Below are positions 13,989 through 19,923 of a DNA stretch of 22,130 bases, piece after piece (within the stretch, counting starts at the first letter, position 1; the number at the start of each line of letters is the position of its first letter). This DNA is from JAAOYC01 sp036481345 (GTDB lineage: Archaea; Nanobdellota; Nanobdellia; Woesearchaeales; WJKL01). The translations under genes and the position numbers were made by a program. Location of the stretch: NCBI GenBank assembly GCA_036481345.1, contig JAZGHU010000005.1, positions 1-22,130 of the forward strand. Reading direction: 5' to 3'. The notes below the pieces were generated by a model, which saw only the letters and a list, made by a program, of their open reading frames with translations, ran no database searches and was not told the origin of the DNA.

Positions 13989-14537
13989 TTATTTTCCCTC
14001 CTTTTCTAATATCATAATTGGATAACCCATATTTGGTGTTTCATGCCAATCTGCTCCTAATTCTTCAAGAACCTTATAACATGCTTTTTTTGCTTCTTTT
14101 ACATCTTCTACTTTTTTTGCTTCTACTTCAATAAACATTCCTAGTTCTTTTATATGGTCTATAAGAACTTCAAAATCTTTGTAATGAAAGTATTTCCTTG
14201 TTTTTGTTACAGTTATTTTATGTTTAAAATCTAATTTTTTAAGAATTTGGATCATCATATCGGGATCTTCAACTTTTGTTTCATATTCGTCTGTTGTCAA
14301 CAAAGTCCCATCTTTTTCAAAAGTAAGAAACTGATATTCAATATTTGAATCTTCATCTTCATATCTTACTCTGATGTATTCAATAGGTGGATGTACATCA
14401 AAGAAATCTTCATGTTGTGGAGTAAAGTATTCATCTTTTTGTGTTTTTTCTTTTATGAATTTTCCTACTTCTTTTAGTTTGGCTTCTACTTGTTCTGGAT
14501 TCTTTACAAAAACCTTGATTTCAACTTCTTGATTCAT
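13989..14537 (-). CDS. CYTH-domain protein (CyaB/thiamine-triphosphatase type)
   Basis: CYTH enzymes form a beta tunnel that binds triphosphates with metal ions, acting as class IV adenylate cyclase or tri/polyphosphatase. The N-terminal signature ExExK is present as EVEIK (4-8), with YIRVRYEDE and the repeated basic/acidic strands that line the tunnel (LLTTDEYETKVED, KITVTKTRKYFHY, FEVLIDHIKELGMFIEVEA). At 182 residues it has the length of the CyaB group. It overlaps the HD gene by 4 bases (ATGA, 14534-14537) and is followed 2 bases later by the HIT gene. The exact substrate cannot be read from sequence; archaeal members are often annotated as class IV cyclases, with function mostly untested. 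Confidence 0.88.
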   Translation of the reverse strand: MNQEVEIKVFVKNPEQVEAKLKEVGKFIKEKTQKDEYFTPQHEDFFDVHPPIEYIRVRYEDEDSNIEYQFLTFEKDGTLLTTDEYETKVEDPDMMIQILKKLDFKHKITVTKTRKYFHYKDFEVLIDHIKELGMFIEVEAKKVEDVKEAKKACYKVLEELGADWHETPNMGYPIMILEKEGK

Positions 14538-15508
14538 ATTTCTAATTTCAAATAAAATCCTTTTTCATATTTTCTTTTGAATTCTTCAACCTTTTGTTTG
14601 AACTCTTCATCAACTTCTGATAATCTTTTTACTTCTCTATTTTCTAAGAACTTTGGATCTATAAATCTTGCTTTTGTTGTTCCATGGAAATCATAATCTT
14701 TTTCTGTTCCATCTGAAAAATTTCCTTTAAGTGTTGCAAGTTTATCTAATACTTCTTTGTTATTTGATGAATTTATTTTTTCCATTACTTCTTTATCTTC
14801 TAAGAAAAAATCCTCTTCTTTGATAATATTATGTTTTAATGCTAATCTTAATGCCTCCCCAATTATATGGGACGTGTGGGTATGATATCCAAGACCCCAA
14901 AATTCAAGATTCATTTCCATAAAATCATCTGCTATTTTTCTTGCTAGCTCTTTGTTCTTTATTATAATCCCATTATTCAAAACAATAAATGCTTCTATGT
15001 ATTCTTTAGTTTTTTGCATATCTGATTTATTAATTGAATCCATATCTCTTAAGAAATAATCTATTCTGTCTACACACAAATCAGGAATTTCTTTTTCAAG
15101 TAAAGGAAAGTTTTTTTCATCTAGAATATAATTGATATCTAGGTTGTGTTTTTTTAATAATGCAGGAATTTCTGAATTTTTTATTATTTCTTCATGAAAA
15201 TTTTCATGATATCCTTGTGTTTTTTCTTGCTCGTAAACATAATCTACAATATGTGAAAAAGCAGTGTGTGCAACATCATGAATCAATCCTGCAATTTGTT
15301 CTTCAAAAGGTGCATTAAGTTTTTTTAATAAAAGATAAACTCCAATGCTATGATCAAATCTTGATACTATTGTTTCCCCTCTTGTAATTGCATAACCACA
15401 ATGTTGATCAATTCCTTTTAATCTTTGCATTGCTTTTGTGTTAATGATAGCTTTTACTAATTCATCTTTTATTTCAAATTCCCCATAGATTTTATCTTGA
15501 ATTATCAT
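14534..15508 (-). CDS. HD-domain phosphohydrolase (dNTPase/SAMHD1-like)
   Basis: Metal-dependent phosphohydrolase resembling dNTP triphosphohydrolases. The order of motifs is AMQRLKGIDQHCG, RFDHSIGVYLLL (first His), IAGLIHDVAHTAFSH (HD pair and following His) and CVDRIDYFLRD (the distal Asp), all typical of the SAMHD1/dGTPase group. The open frame extends to an ATG at 15538, but those ten codons coincide with the 3' end and intron of the tRNA-Ala gene. The ATG at 15508 (MIIQDKIYGEFEIKDEL), 9 bases after the tRNA, gives a family-like N-terminus and is chosen: 324 residues. No TATA box lies at the right distance, so it may be co-transcribed with the tRNA. It begins the HD-CYTH-HIT operon. Confidence 0.88.
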   Translation of the reverse strand: MIIQDKIYGEFEIKDELVKAIINTKAMQRLKGIDQHCGYAITRGETIVSRFDHSIGVYLLLKKLNAPFEEQIAGLIHDVAHTAFSHIVDYVYEQEKTQGYHENFHEEIIKNSEIPALLKKHNLDINYILDEKNFPLLEKEIPDLCVDRIDYFLRDMDSINKSDMQKTKEYIEAFIVLNNGIIIKNKELARKIADDFMEMNLEFWGLGYHTHTSHIIGEALRLALKHNIIKEEDFFLEDKEVMEKINSSNNKEVLDKLATLKGNFSDGTEKDYDFHGTTKARFIDPKFLENREVKRLSEVDEEFKQKVEEFKRKYEKGFYLKLEI

Positions 15509-15517
15509 TTTAAAAGA

Positions 15518-15610
15518 TGGACTGAGTGGGACTTTCATTGCTTACGCAAATTTGAACCCACAATCACTCGGCTGCCAGCCGAGTATTCTACCAGATTAAA
15601 CTATCAGCCC
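15518..15610 (-). tRNA. tRNA-Ala(GGC) with a 19-base intron in the T-loop (59/60)
   Basis: The acceptor stem GGGCTGA (15610-15604) pairs with TCAGTCC (15525-15519), including the G3:U70 pair that marks alanine tRNA. D stem GTTT/GAAT; anticodon stem CTCGG/CCGAG around CTGGCAG, anticodon GGC at 15576-15574; variable loop TGATT; T stem GTGGG/CCCAC; discriminator A at 15518; then TCTTTT. The T-loop reads as TTCAAAT only after removing 15550-15532. Mature length is 74. Without the intron the 3' third does not fold, so simple scanning would see a truncated tRNA. The gene overlaps the extended frame of the HD gene. Confidence 0.92.
15532..15550 (-). other. Non-canonical tRNA intron with a perfect bulge-helix-bulge
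   Basis: The intron TTTGCGTAAGCAATGAAAG is bounded by an ideal motif: T stem GTGGG/CCCAC, central helix TTCA/TGAA (4 pairs), three-base bulges AAT and AGT on opposite strands, and inner helix TTGC/GCAA closed by GTAA. Cutting each bulge after its second base gives exactly the 7-base T-loop. Confidence 0.9.
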
Positions 15611-15654
15611 ATTATTTAAATGATTTTTGTTTTTAGTTAAAAATGTTTCTGAAA

Positions 15655-16116
15655 TTATCTTCCAGGAAAAGAAATTTGTTTAAATGGCCACTTATCTTTA
15701 AGCCAGTTTTTAATAACTCCAAATAGTTTATCATCCAATCCGTTATCAAAAGCATCTTTTGTAACCCAGAAATAAATCTGAACATCGAATTTTGGATCTT
15801 CTGAAGGCAAAAAATAGATACAACCAATACATTTTGTTTCATCAGGAGTCATAACTGCATAAGTAAAGGCTTCTCTTTTGAGATGTTCTTCTTCATGTCT
15901 TTTTAGATGCCCTAAATCTTCTTCAAGAGTTAACTCTTCATAAGGCCAATCCCCACATCTTGGTGGTGTAGGTACTTTCTTAAGATAATCTATGCTTGAC
16001 ATAACTGCTTTATAATCTTTATCTGCATCTTTTGCAGAAAGCATCCTTATACGAAAATCTTCTGTCTCTAGAAGTTCAGGTACTTTAAAATCATCAGCAA
16101 CAAATTTTTTCTCCAT
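15655..16116 (-). CDS. GNAT-family acetyltransferase
   Basis: Probable acetyl-CoA-dependent N-acetyltransferase of the GNAT fold, RimJ/RimL-like in layout. Of 153 residues, the N-terminal TEDFRIRMLSAKDADKDYKAVMSS is the first strand and helix, REAFTYAVMTPDETKCIGCIYFLPS forms the central strands, and VQIYFWVTKDAFDNGLDDKLFGVIKNWLK the acetyl-CoA and C-terminal region. The usual Q/RxxGxG/A loop is not clear, so the cofactor site may be divergent (NGLDDKL in its place). The substrate is unknown. Its own TATA-like TTTTTAATATAAAAAG (about 16131-16146) precedes the ATG. Confidence 0.7.
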   Translation of the reverse strand: MEKKFVADDFKVPELLETEDFRIRMLSAKDADKDYKAVMSSIDYLKKVPTPPRCGDWPYEELTLEEDLGHLKRHEEEHLKREAFTYAVMTPDETKCIGCIYFLPSEDPKFDVQIYFWVTKDAFDNGLDDKLFGVIKNWLKDKWPFKQISFPGR

Positions 16117-16207
16117 AAGTGCACTTAATCTTTTTATATTAAAAACCTTTCTAAAACAGAAGCCTTTAAAAAGGAGTAGTTGTTTCTGTTTCCTATATAC
16201 AACCTAT

Positions 16208-16215
16208 GGAGGTGA
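16208..16215 (+). promoter_or_regulatory. Strong Shine-Dalgarno for the cold-shock protein
   Basis: GGAGGTGA is fully complementary to the 16S rRNA tail and lies 9 bases before the ATG at 16225. Most genes here look leaderless, so this strong site suggests high expression. Confidence 0.8.
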
Positions 16216-16224
16216 CAAGACTAA

Positions 16225-16419
16225 ATGAAAGGAACAGTTAAATTTTTTAATGCAGGAAAAGGCTTTGGCTTTATTGCAGCAGAAGATGGAACAGAGTATT
16301 TCGTACATATTTCAGCATTAGAAGAAGGCGTAAATTTAAACGATAACGATCCAGTTGAATTCGATGTAGAAGAAGGAGACAGAGGACCAAAAGCAGTTAA
16401 TGTTAAAAAAGTTGAATAA
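16225..16419 (+). CDS. Cold-shock domain protein (CspA family)
   Basis: A 64-residue single cold-shock (OB-fold) domain that binds single-stranded RNA or DNA and loosens RNA structure. RNP1 KGFGFI (12-17) and RNP2 EYFVHIS (24-30) are intact, as are the N-terminal MKGTVKFFN and C-terminal GPKAVNV. Unlike bacterial versions it is very acidic in the middle (EEGVNLNDNDPVEFDVEEGD). It has its own promoter (TTTAAAAAGG near 16165-16174), a short leader and the strong ribosome site at 16208. Such proteins are sporadic in archaea, where acquisition from bacteria is the usual explanation. Confidence 0.95.
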   Translation: MKGTVKFFNAGKGFGFIAAEDGTEYFVHISALEEGVNLNDNDPVEFDVEEGDRGPKAVNVKKVE

Positions 16420-16455
16420 GAATTCTAAATTCTCAGACTTATATTCACACGTTAA

Positions 16456-16482
16456 TTTTTTCTTTTTTTTCTTTTTTTTCTT
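16456..16482 (+). terminator. Oligo-T terminator after the cold-shock gene
   Basis: Twenty-four of these 27 bases are T, broken only by single C residues. Oligo-T tracts are the intrinsic archaeal termination signal, and this one ends before the TATA box of the next gene. Confidence 0.75.
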
Positions 16483-16519
16483 AGTAAAACCTTTTAAAGA
16501 AGCATCTATTTGATTTTTC

Positions 16520-16915
16520 ATGGGAGATAAGATCTATTTTGGGCATCCTGTTAACACATACAATACAGAACTAGAGAGAATTCTAATCGAAGCTATTAAG
16601 CAAAGATTTCCAGGATGCGAGATTGAAAATCCAAATCAGCCAAAACATGCTGAAGGTTATCAAGCATGGAAACAAGAAAAAGGAGATGGCATGGAATATT
16701 TCTTAGTAGAGGTGCTTCCTAAGATGGATAAAGGAGTATTTCTTGCTTTTGAAGATGGAATGCTTGGAGCAGGAGTCTACAAAGAAGCAGAGTTTATGCA
16801 TTGCATAAGCAAGGAAATCTTTGAAATCAACCACAATCAAGATATTTCTTTTATTGTTTTAGATCCTTCTAGAAAATTATCTGTTGAAGAGACTAGAGAA
16901 CGAGTTTATGAGTAA
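16520..16915 (+). CDS. Nucleoside 2-deoxyribosyltransferase-like protein
   Basis: A 131-residue Rossmann-like protein. The N-terminal KIYFGHPVNTYNTELERILIEAI, followed by IENP, then the central MEYFLVEVLPKMDKGVFLAFEDGMLGAGVYKEAEF, resembles the nucleoside deoxyribosyltransferase and DUF4406-type group: a first strand with a HP motif, a buried D-x-V strand and a G-x-G-x-x-x-E helix start with the likely catalytic Glu. Substrate unknown; other members act on nucleosides, NAD-like molecules or nucleotide signals. TATA-like CCTTTTAAAG (about 16490-16499) suggests a leaderless message. Confidence 0.6.
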   Translation: MGDKIYFGHPVNTYNTELERILIEAIKQRFPGCEIENPNQPKHAEGYQAWKQEKGDGMEYFLVEVLPKMDKGVFLAFEDGMLGAGVYKEAEFMHCISKEIFEINHNQDISFIVLDPSRKLSVEETRERVYE

Positions 16916-17010
16916 ATATACCTAATATCAACAACCATACCTTAATATACAAAATAGTAACATTAATATAGGGGTATATCTAATTAGTTTATTATTGGGG
17001 GTAATAACAA

Positions 17011-17397
17011 ATGGTTATATTATTTGATCAGTTTAATATGCCAGATGACATTTACAAGGTCGTCTTTGCTACAGATCAACAGGTAACTGTGGCTAGGCTT
17101 TTAATCAAACATATCAAAGAAGCAGGTGGAGAGATAGGCAAGACAGAGATGAGTATGTTTGCTACAAAACTCCATGAAGGAACTTTAGTTGATTCTGCTG
17201 TTAGGATCGGACCGATTACAAGGCCAGCTCCACAGATTTCTTACAATAAAAGACAATTCTATGATAGGATCTTAACACCAATGAAATCAATGGGATTAGT
17301 TGATTATGATCTTTACAAGAAAACATATAGAATTTCTGATAAGTTTAACAGACTGATGATTAGAGTAGGATTAATGTGGTTAAGAGAAATAAGATAA
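17011..17397 (+). CDS. Small basic protein, possibly winged-helix
   Basis: Not recognised as a named family. In 128 residues the first half has helices (DQQVTVARLLIKHIKEAGGEIGKTEMSMFATKL), the middle is IGPITRPAPQISYNKRQFYDRILTPMKSMGLVDYD, and the end YKKTYRISDKFNRLMIRVGLMWLREIR. The pattern of helices followed by a strand-turn-strand ending in a basic patch resembles a winged-helix DNA-binding domain. A G-rich GGGGGT lies about 8 bases before the ATG and may serve for ribosome binding. The stop abuts the histone stop with no gap. Confidence 0.7.
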   Translation: MVILFDQFNMPDDIYKVVFATDQQVTVARLLIKHIKEAGGEIGKTEMSMFATKLHEGTLVDSAVRIGPITRPAPQISYNKRQFYDRILTPMKSMGLVDYDLYKKTYRISDKFNRLMIRVGLMWLREIR

Positions 17398-17619
17398 TTA
17401 TCTCCTAGCAGCTAACTTAACATCTCCTTCATGTACTGTTTTTCTTCCAGAGTGTTTAGCAATCATTGCTGCCTTTTCTCCAATCTTCAGAGCGTTTTCA
17501 TGCAGAATGTCTGCAAATGCTTCTGATGCTTCAGCAGAAACTCTTTTTGCTCCTGCATTCATTAAGATTCTAGCAACAGGTGCTTTTGGAATTGTTTGTG
17601 TTTTCCTTTGTTGTGGCAT
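17398..17619 (-). CDS. Archaeal histone
   Basis: A minimal histone fold of about 73 residues that dimerises and wraps DNA. Typical features are IPKAPVARILMNAGAKRVS (helix 1 and loop with Arg), the long central helix SEAFADILHENALKIGEKAAMIAKHSGRKT, and the closing VHEGDVKLAARR with the conserved RKTV and D-x-x-LA. Codons for MGDI extend to an ATG at 17631, but GGTGAT inside that stretch looks like the ribosome site for the ATG at 17619, so the shorter form is chosen. A TATA box (TTTTAAATATA, about 17664-17674) lies upstream. Confidence 0.95.
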   Translation of the reverse strand: MPQQRKTQTIPKAPVARILMNAGAKRVSAEASEAFADILHENALKIGEKAAMIAKHSGRKTVHEGDVKLAARR

Positions 17620-17741
17620 AATATCACCCATTAGTCAATATTAAGATTCTATAGTCAGTTATATTTAAAACTTTTGGTATTTAGCCAATTTTAGAGTAAA
17701 ATAAGGGCAAATAATAAAGTTTTGTTCAAAAAGGACTTTAT

Positions 17742-18638
17742 CTAAGAACCATTTGGGAATAAAGTATCCATTGAATCTTTTCTCATATTTGTATCTGTGT
17801 GGATATACGATCCTTTTTTATCCATTTTAGCAAAGATTGTGCATTCTAATGGACAGCCGTACATTTGGCAATAAGCAACATCTTTTTCAACACAGATCTT
17901 TGAACCAATAACCCATAATGCATCATCTAAGTCTTTTGGATCAATTTTCTCAGATTGGCAGATGTCTTGATAGAGTTTTCTTAACATAGGGATTATTTTA
18001 GTCTCTGTCCTGTATTCTCCTGGGGGATTTGTTACTAAGGCTCCTGTTCCAACACTCATCCTTACAACATGTCTGTCTACTTTCATGAAGAGTTTAAAAG
18101 GATCATCTACTTCTATAAAATCAAGCTTAGCATAGTTTTTGATAAGCAATGACCCTTTTCCTTCTCTATATTGCCTAAATGTAATTATCCTTTTCATCAT
18201 CTCATCACAATCAGTTGTACCTTTGAAAATGTTTCTTGGATCTCCAGCAAATTCTTCTAACAATCTTTGGTTATTTTCATAGATTGTCCTTACTGGATTG
18301 TCATGGCTGCTTTCTCCATATTCTCCTACATTAAGAAATCTATTGATCAAGTCACTTATATCTTGTGCTCCCATATGAAGTATGTTTAAAGCTCCTGCTT
18401 CTTCAACCATTCTTCTTGAAATCCGATATACTTCTGCAGAATCCCTTAATGAGTCCATACTTACTCCATTAAATAAATGCAATGCCTGATCTAAAGAATA
18501 TTTTTCAACTCCTTTTGGCAGGACCATCTCTGGAATAACTTCTGGATCATTAAAAGGCGGTTGTTTGCTTTTCAACATTTCAATTGCTTTTTTAGAAATA
18601 TCTATTGCTCTATCTCTGTTTAATATTAGTTTATTCAT
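17742..18638 (-). CDS. Iron-sulfur HhH-GPD glycosylase-like protein
   Basis: Resembles the helix-hairpin-helix DNA glycosylase superfamily (EndoIII, MutY, AGOG), which removes damaged bases. In 298 residues the catalytic-Asp block is KVDRHVVRMSVGTG (186-199; D188 aligned with the VDTHV Asp of EndoIII) and is preceded by GKGSLLIKNYAK (161-171) where the HhH should be. A C-terminal cluster C249-x7-C257-x4-C262-x3-C266 mirrors the EndoIII 4Fe-4S loop but with different spacing. The classical lysine nucleophile is not evident, so a monofunctional enzyme or another substrate is possible. It starts 1 base after the radical SAM gene, so the two are surely one operon. Named function uncertain. Confidence 0.6.
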   Translation of the reverse strand: MNKLILNRDRAIDISKKAIEMLKSKQPPFNDPEVIPEMVLPKGVEKYSLDQALHLFNGVSMDSLRDSAEVYRISRRMVEEAGALNILHMGAQDISDLINRFLNVGEYGESSHDNPVRTIYENNQRLLEEFAGDPRNIFKGTTDCDEMMKRIITFRQYREGKGSLLIKNYAKLDFIEVDDPFKLFMKVDRHVVRMSVGTGALVTNPPGEYRTETKIIPMLRKLYQDICQSEKIDPKDLDDALWVIGSKICVEKDVAYCQMYGCPLECTIFAKMDKKGSYIHTDTNMRKDSMDTLFPNGS

Positions 18639-18639
18639 T

Positions 18640-19809
18640 TTAAAAAAATACTAATTCATCTTCAAATAGTTCTTCTTGAACTTCTTCTCCTTCTTCTTGC
18701 TGTTGTTCTTTGAGCTTTTTTTGTTTTTTCTGATTTGCTTTACTTACTGAGTTCTTTCCTTCTGAAGTATCTATAAATGGAAGTTTAAATTGTCTGAATT
18801 TAACAGGTTCTAGTAATTCTCCATCTGGTCCTGTCAAATGACATTTATCACAATATTCATATCCTGTCCAAATATCTCCTACTTTTCCACATATCCACAT
18901 GTTTTCTTCGAATTCTGAATAAGCAGGATCAATTATTGCTGGAATTAAATAAGTTACACGTCTTTTTTCTTTCTCTTTTGTTGGATTGTTATTCTTGATC
19001 CTTTCAACAATATCAGGAGGGATTTTCTCTTCCATAATAAAAGAACCAGCTTTAGCAGTTTGATTTGGATCTAAGAATGTTCTTTGATCATCTATTAGAA
19101 CATGCCAATCAACACCTGTTACTCTATAAGCAATTTTTTTGGATTTTATTCTAAATGGAAGGAGGGTTGTATGGATCCCATATTTTTTGCCAAAGTCAAT
19201 TGTTCTTTGAGCCATACCACCTGCAAATTTATCATTATCCTCAGGAGCAACTGTTACATTTGTAGCTAATTTAAGAATAACATTTGCTCCAGCTTCATGA
19301 TATAGTCCCGCTATTTCAAGTCTATCTTCTCCTCTAGATCCATGTGAACATGCCCAGTTTTCTAAATCATCATATCCTTCACTAAAACAAATAGCAGTTC
19401 CTGTTTCTCTTGATAACCTAGCTATGGTTTTATCAAATTCTAGATATTTATTTATCAATATTCCTTTGCCTTTTAGTTTTTGTACTATCTCTAAAGATTG
19501 GATTAGATTTTCTCGGTACATTATTGGTCCAGGATCTGTAAGTTTACCATATCTTAGAACACGTATTCCAGATTCATCAAACCTTGCTTTTAATTGTTTT
19601 TCATGTTTTGCTGGACTGAATGCTGTTGGAGTAGAAGGATTTTTGTTTTTGTATCCTGCATAACAATAATCACAATCTGCAACACACCCCCTAGAGAAAT
19701 CAGTATTATGAAGACAAAGACAGGCATCCTCAAGAGACCCATCCTCTTGCCTTTCCTTTATCCAGTCTCCTTTCCCATTAGTTACATTAAGTCCTTTAAT
19801 CTTAAACAC
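18640..19809 (-). CDS. Radical SAM protein, SplB (spore photoproduct lyase)-like
   Basis: Radical SAM enzyme with the cluster motif GCVADCDYC (C42, C46, C49, CxxxCxxC) near the N-terminus. The order of later blocks (ILINKYLEFDKTIARL, TGTAICFSEG, RLEIAGLYHEAGANVILKLATNVTVAPEDN) resembles the SplB/COG1533 group, which includes spore photoproduct lyase but also many enzymes of unknown substrate. The C-terminal part has a second Cys set, ICGKVGDIWTGYEYCDKCH, probably a zinc or iron site, and a charged, Gln/Glu/Lys-rich tail. The start is a GTG at 19809; no upstream ATG is possible because of a stop at 19827-19825. It is immediately followed by the HhH-GPD-like gene. Confidence 0.75.
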   Translation of the reverse strand: MFKIKGLNVTNGKGDWIKERQEDGSLEDACLCLHNTDFSRGCVADCDYCYAGYKNKNPSTPTAFSPAKHEKQLKARFDESGIRVLRYGKLTDPGPIMYRENLIQSLEIVQKLKGKGILINKYLEFDKTIARLSRETGTAICFSEGYDDLENWACSHGSRGEDRLEIAGLYHEAGANVILKLATNVTVAPEDNDKFAGGMAQRTIDFGKKYGIHTTLLPFRIKSKKIAYRVTGVDWHVLIDDQRTFLDPNQTAKAGSFIMEEKIPPDIVERIKNNNPTKEKEKRRVTYLIPAIIDPAYSEFEENMWICGKVGDIWTGYEYCDKCHLTGPDGELLEPVKFRQFKLPFIDTSEGKNSVSKANQKKQKKLKEQQQEEGEEVQEELFEDELVFF

Positions 19810-19891
19810 CTTTTCTAGAATTAACTAGAGGTTTTACTCCTCTTTTTTAGTAAATTATCTTGTTTTTCTTTATAAATCTTGTTGTACAAAA

Positions 19892-19901
19892 CTTTATATA
19901 G
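19892..19901 (+). promoter_or_regulatory. TATA box for gltX
   Basis: CTTTATATAG lies about 28 bases before the ATG at 19924, implying a leaderless message. A TATA-like element for the divergent radical SAM gene lies at about 19868-19880 on the minus strand. Confidence 0.6.
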
Positions 19902-19923
19902 TATTTCGTTATAATTCAGAGTA

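Noticed and set aside
13134..14017. Minus frame 13134-13400 and plus frame 13727-14017
   Set aside because: They lie opposite the TrmB-like and HIT genes and are hydrophobic antisense artefacts of those genes.
15540..15610. Truncated tRNA or 5' half of a split tRNA
   Set aside because: The missing T-stem and acceptor strands are present 19 bases further on and complete the cloverleaf, so a T-loop intron explains it better.
19827..19843. AGAGG/CCTCT hairpin in the leader of the radical SAM gene as a riboswitch
   Set aside because: Only five pairs and no recognisable aptamer; too little to claim regulation.
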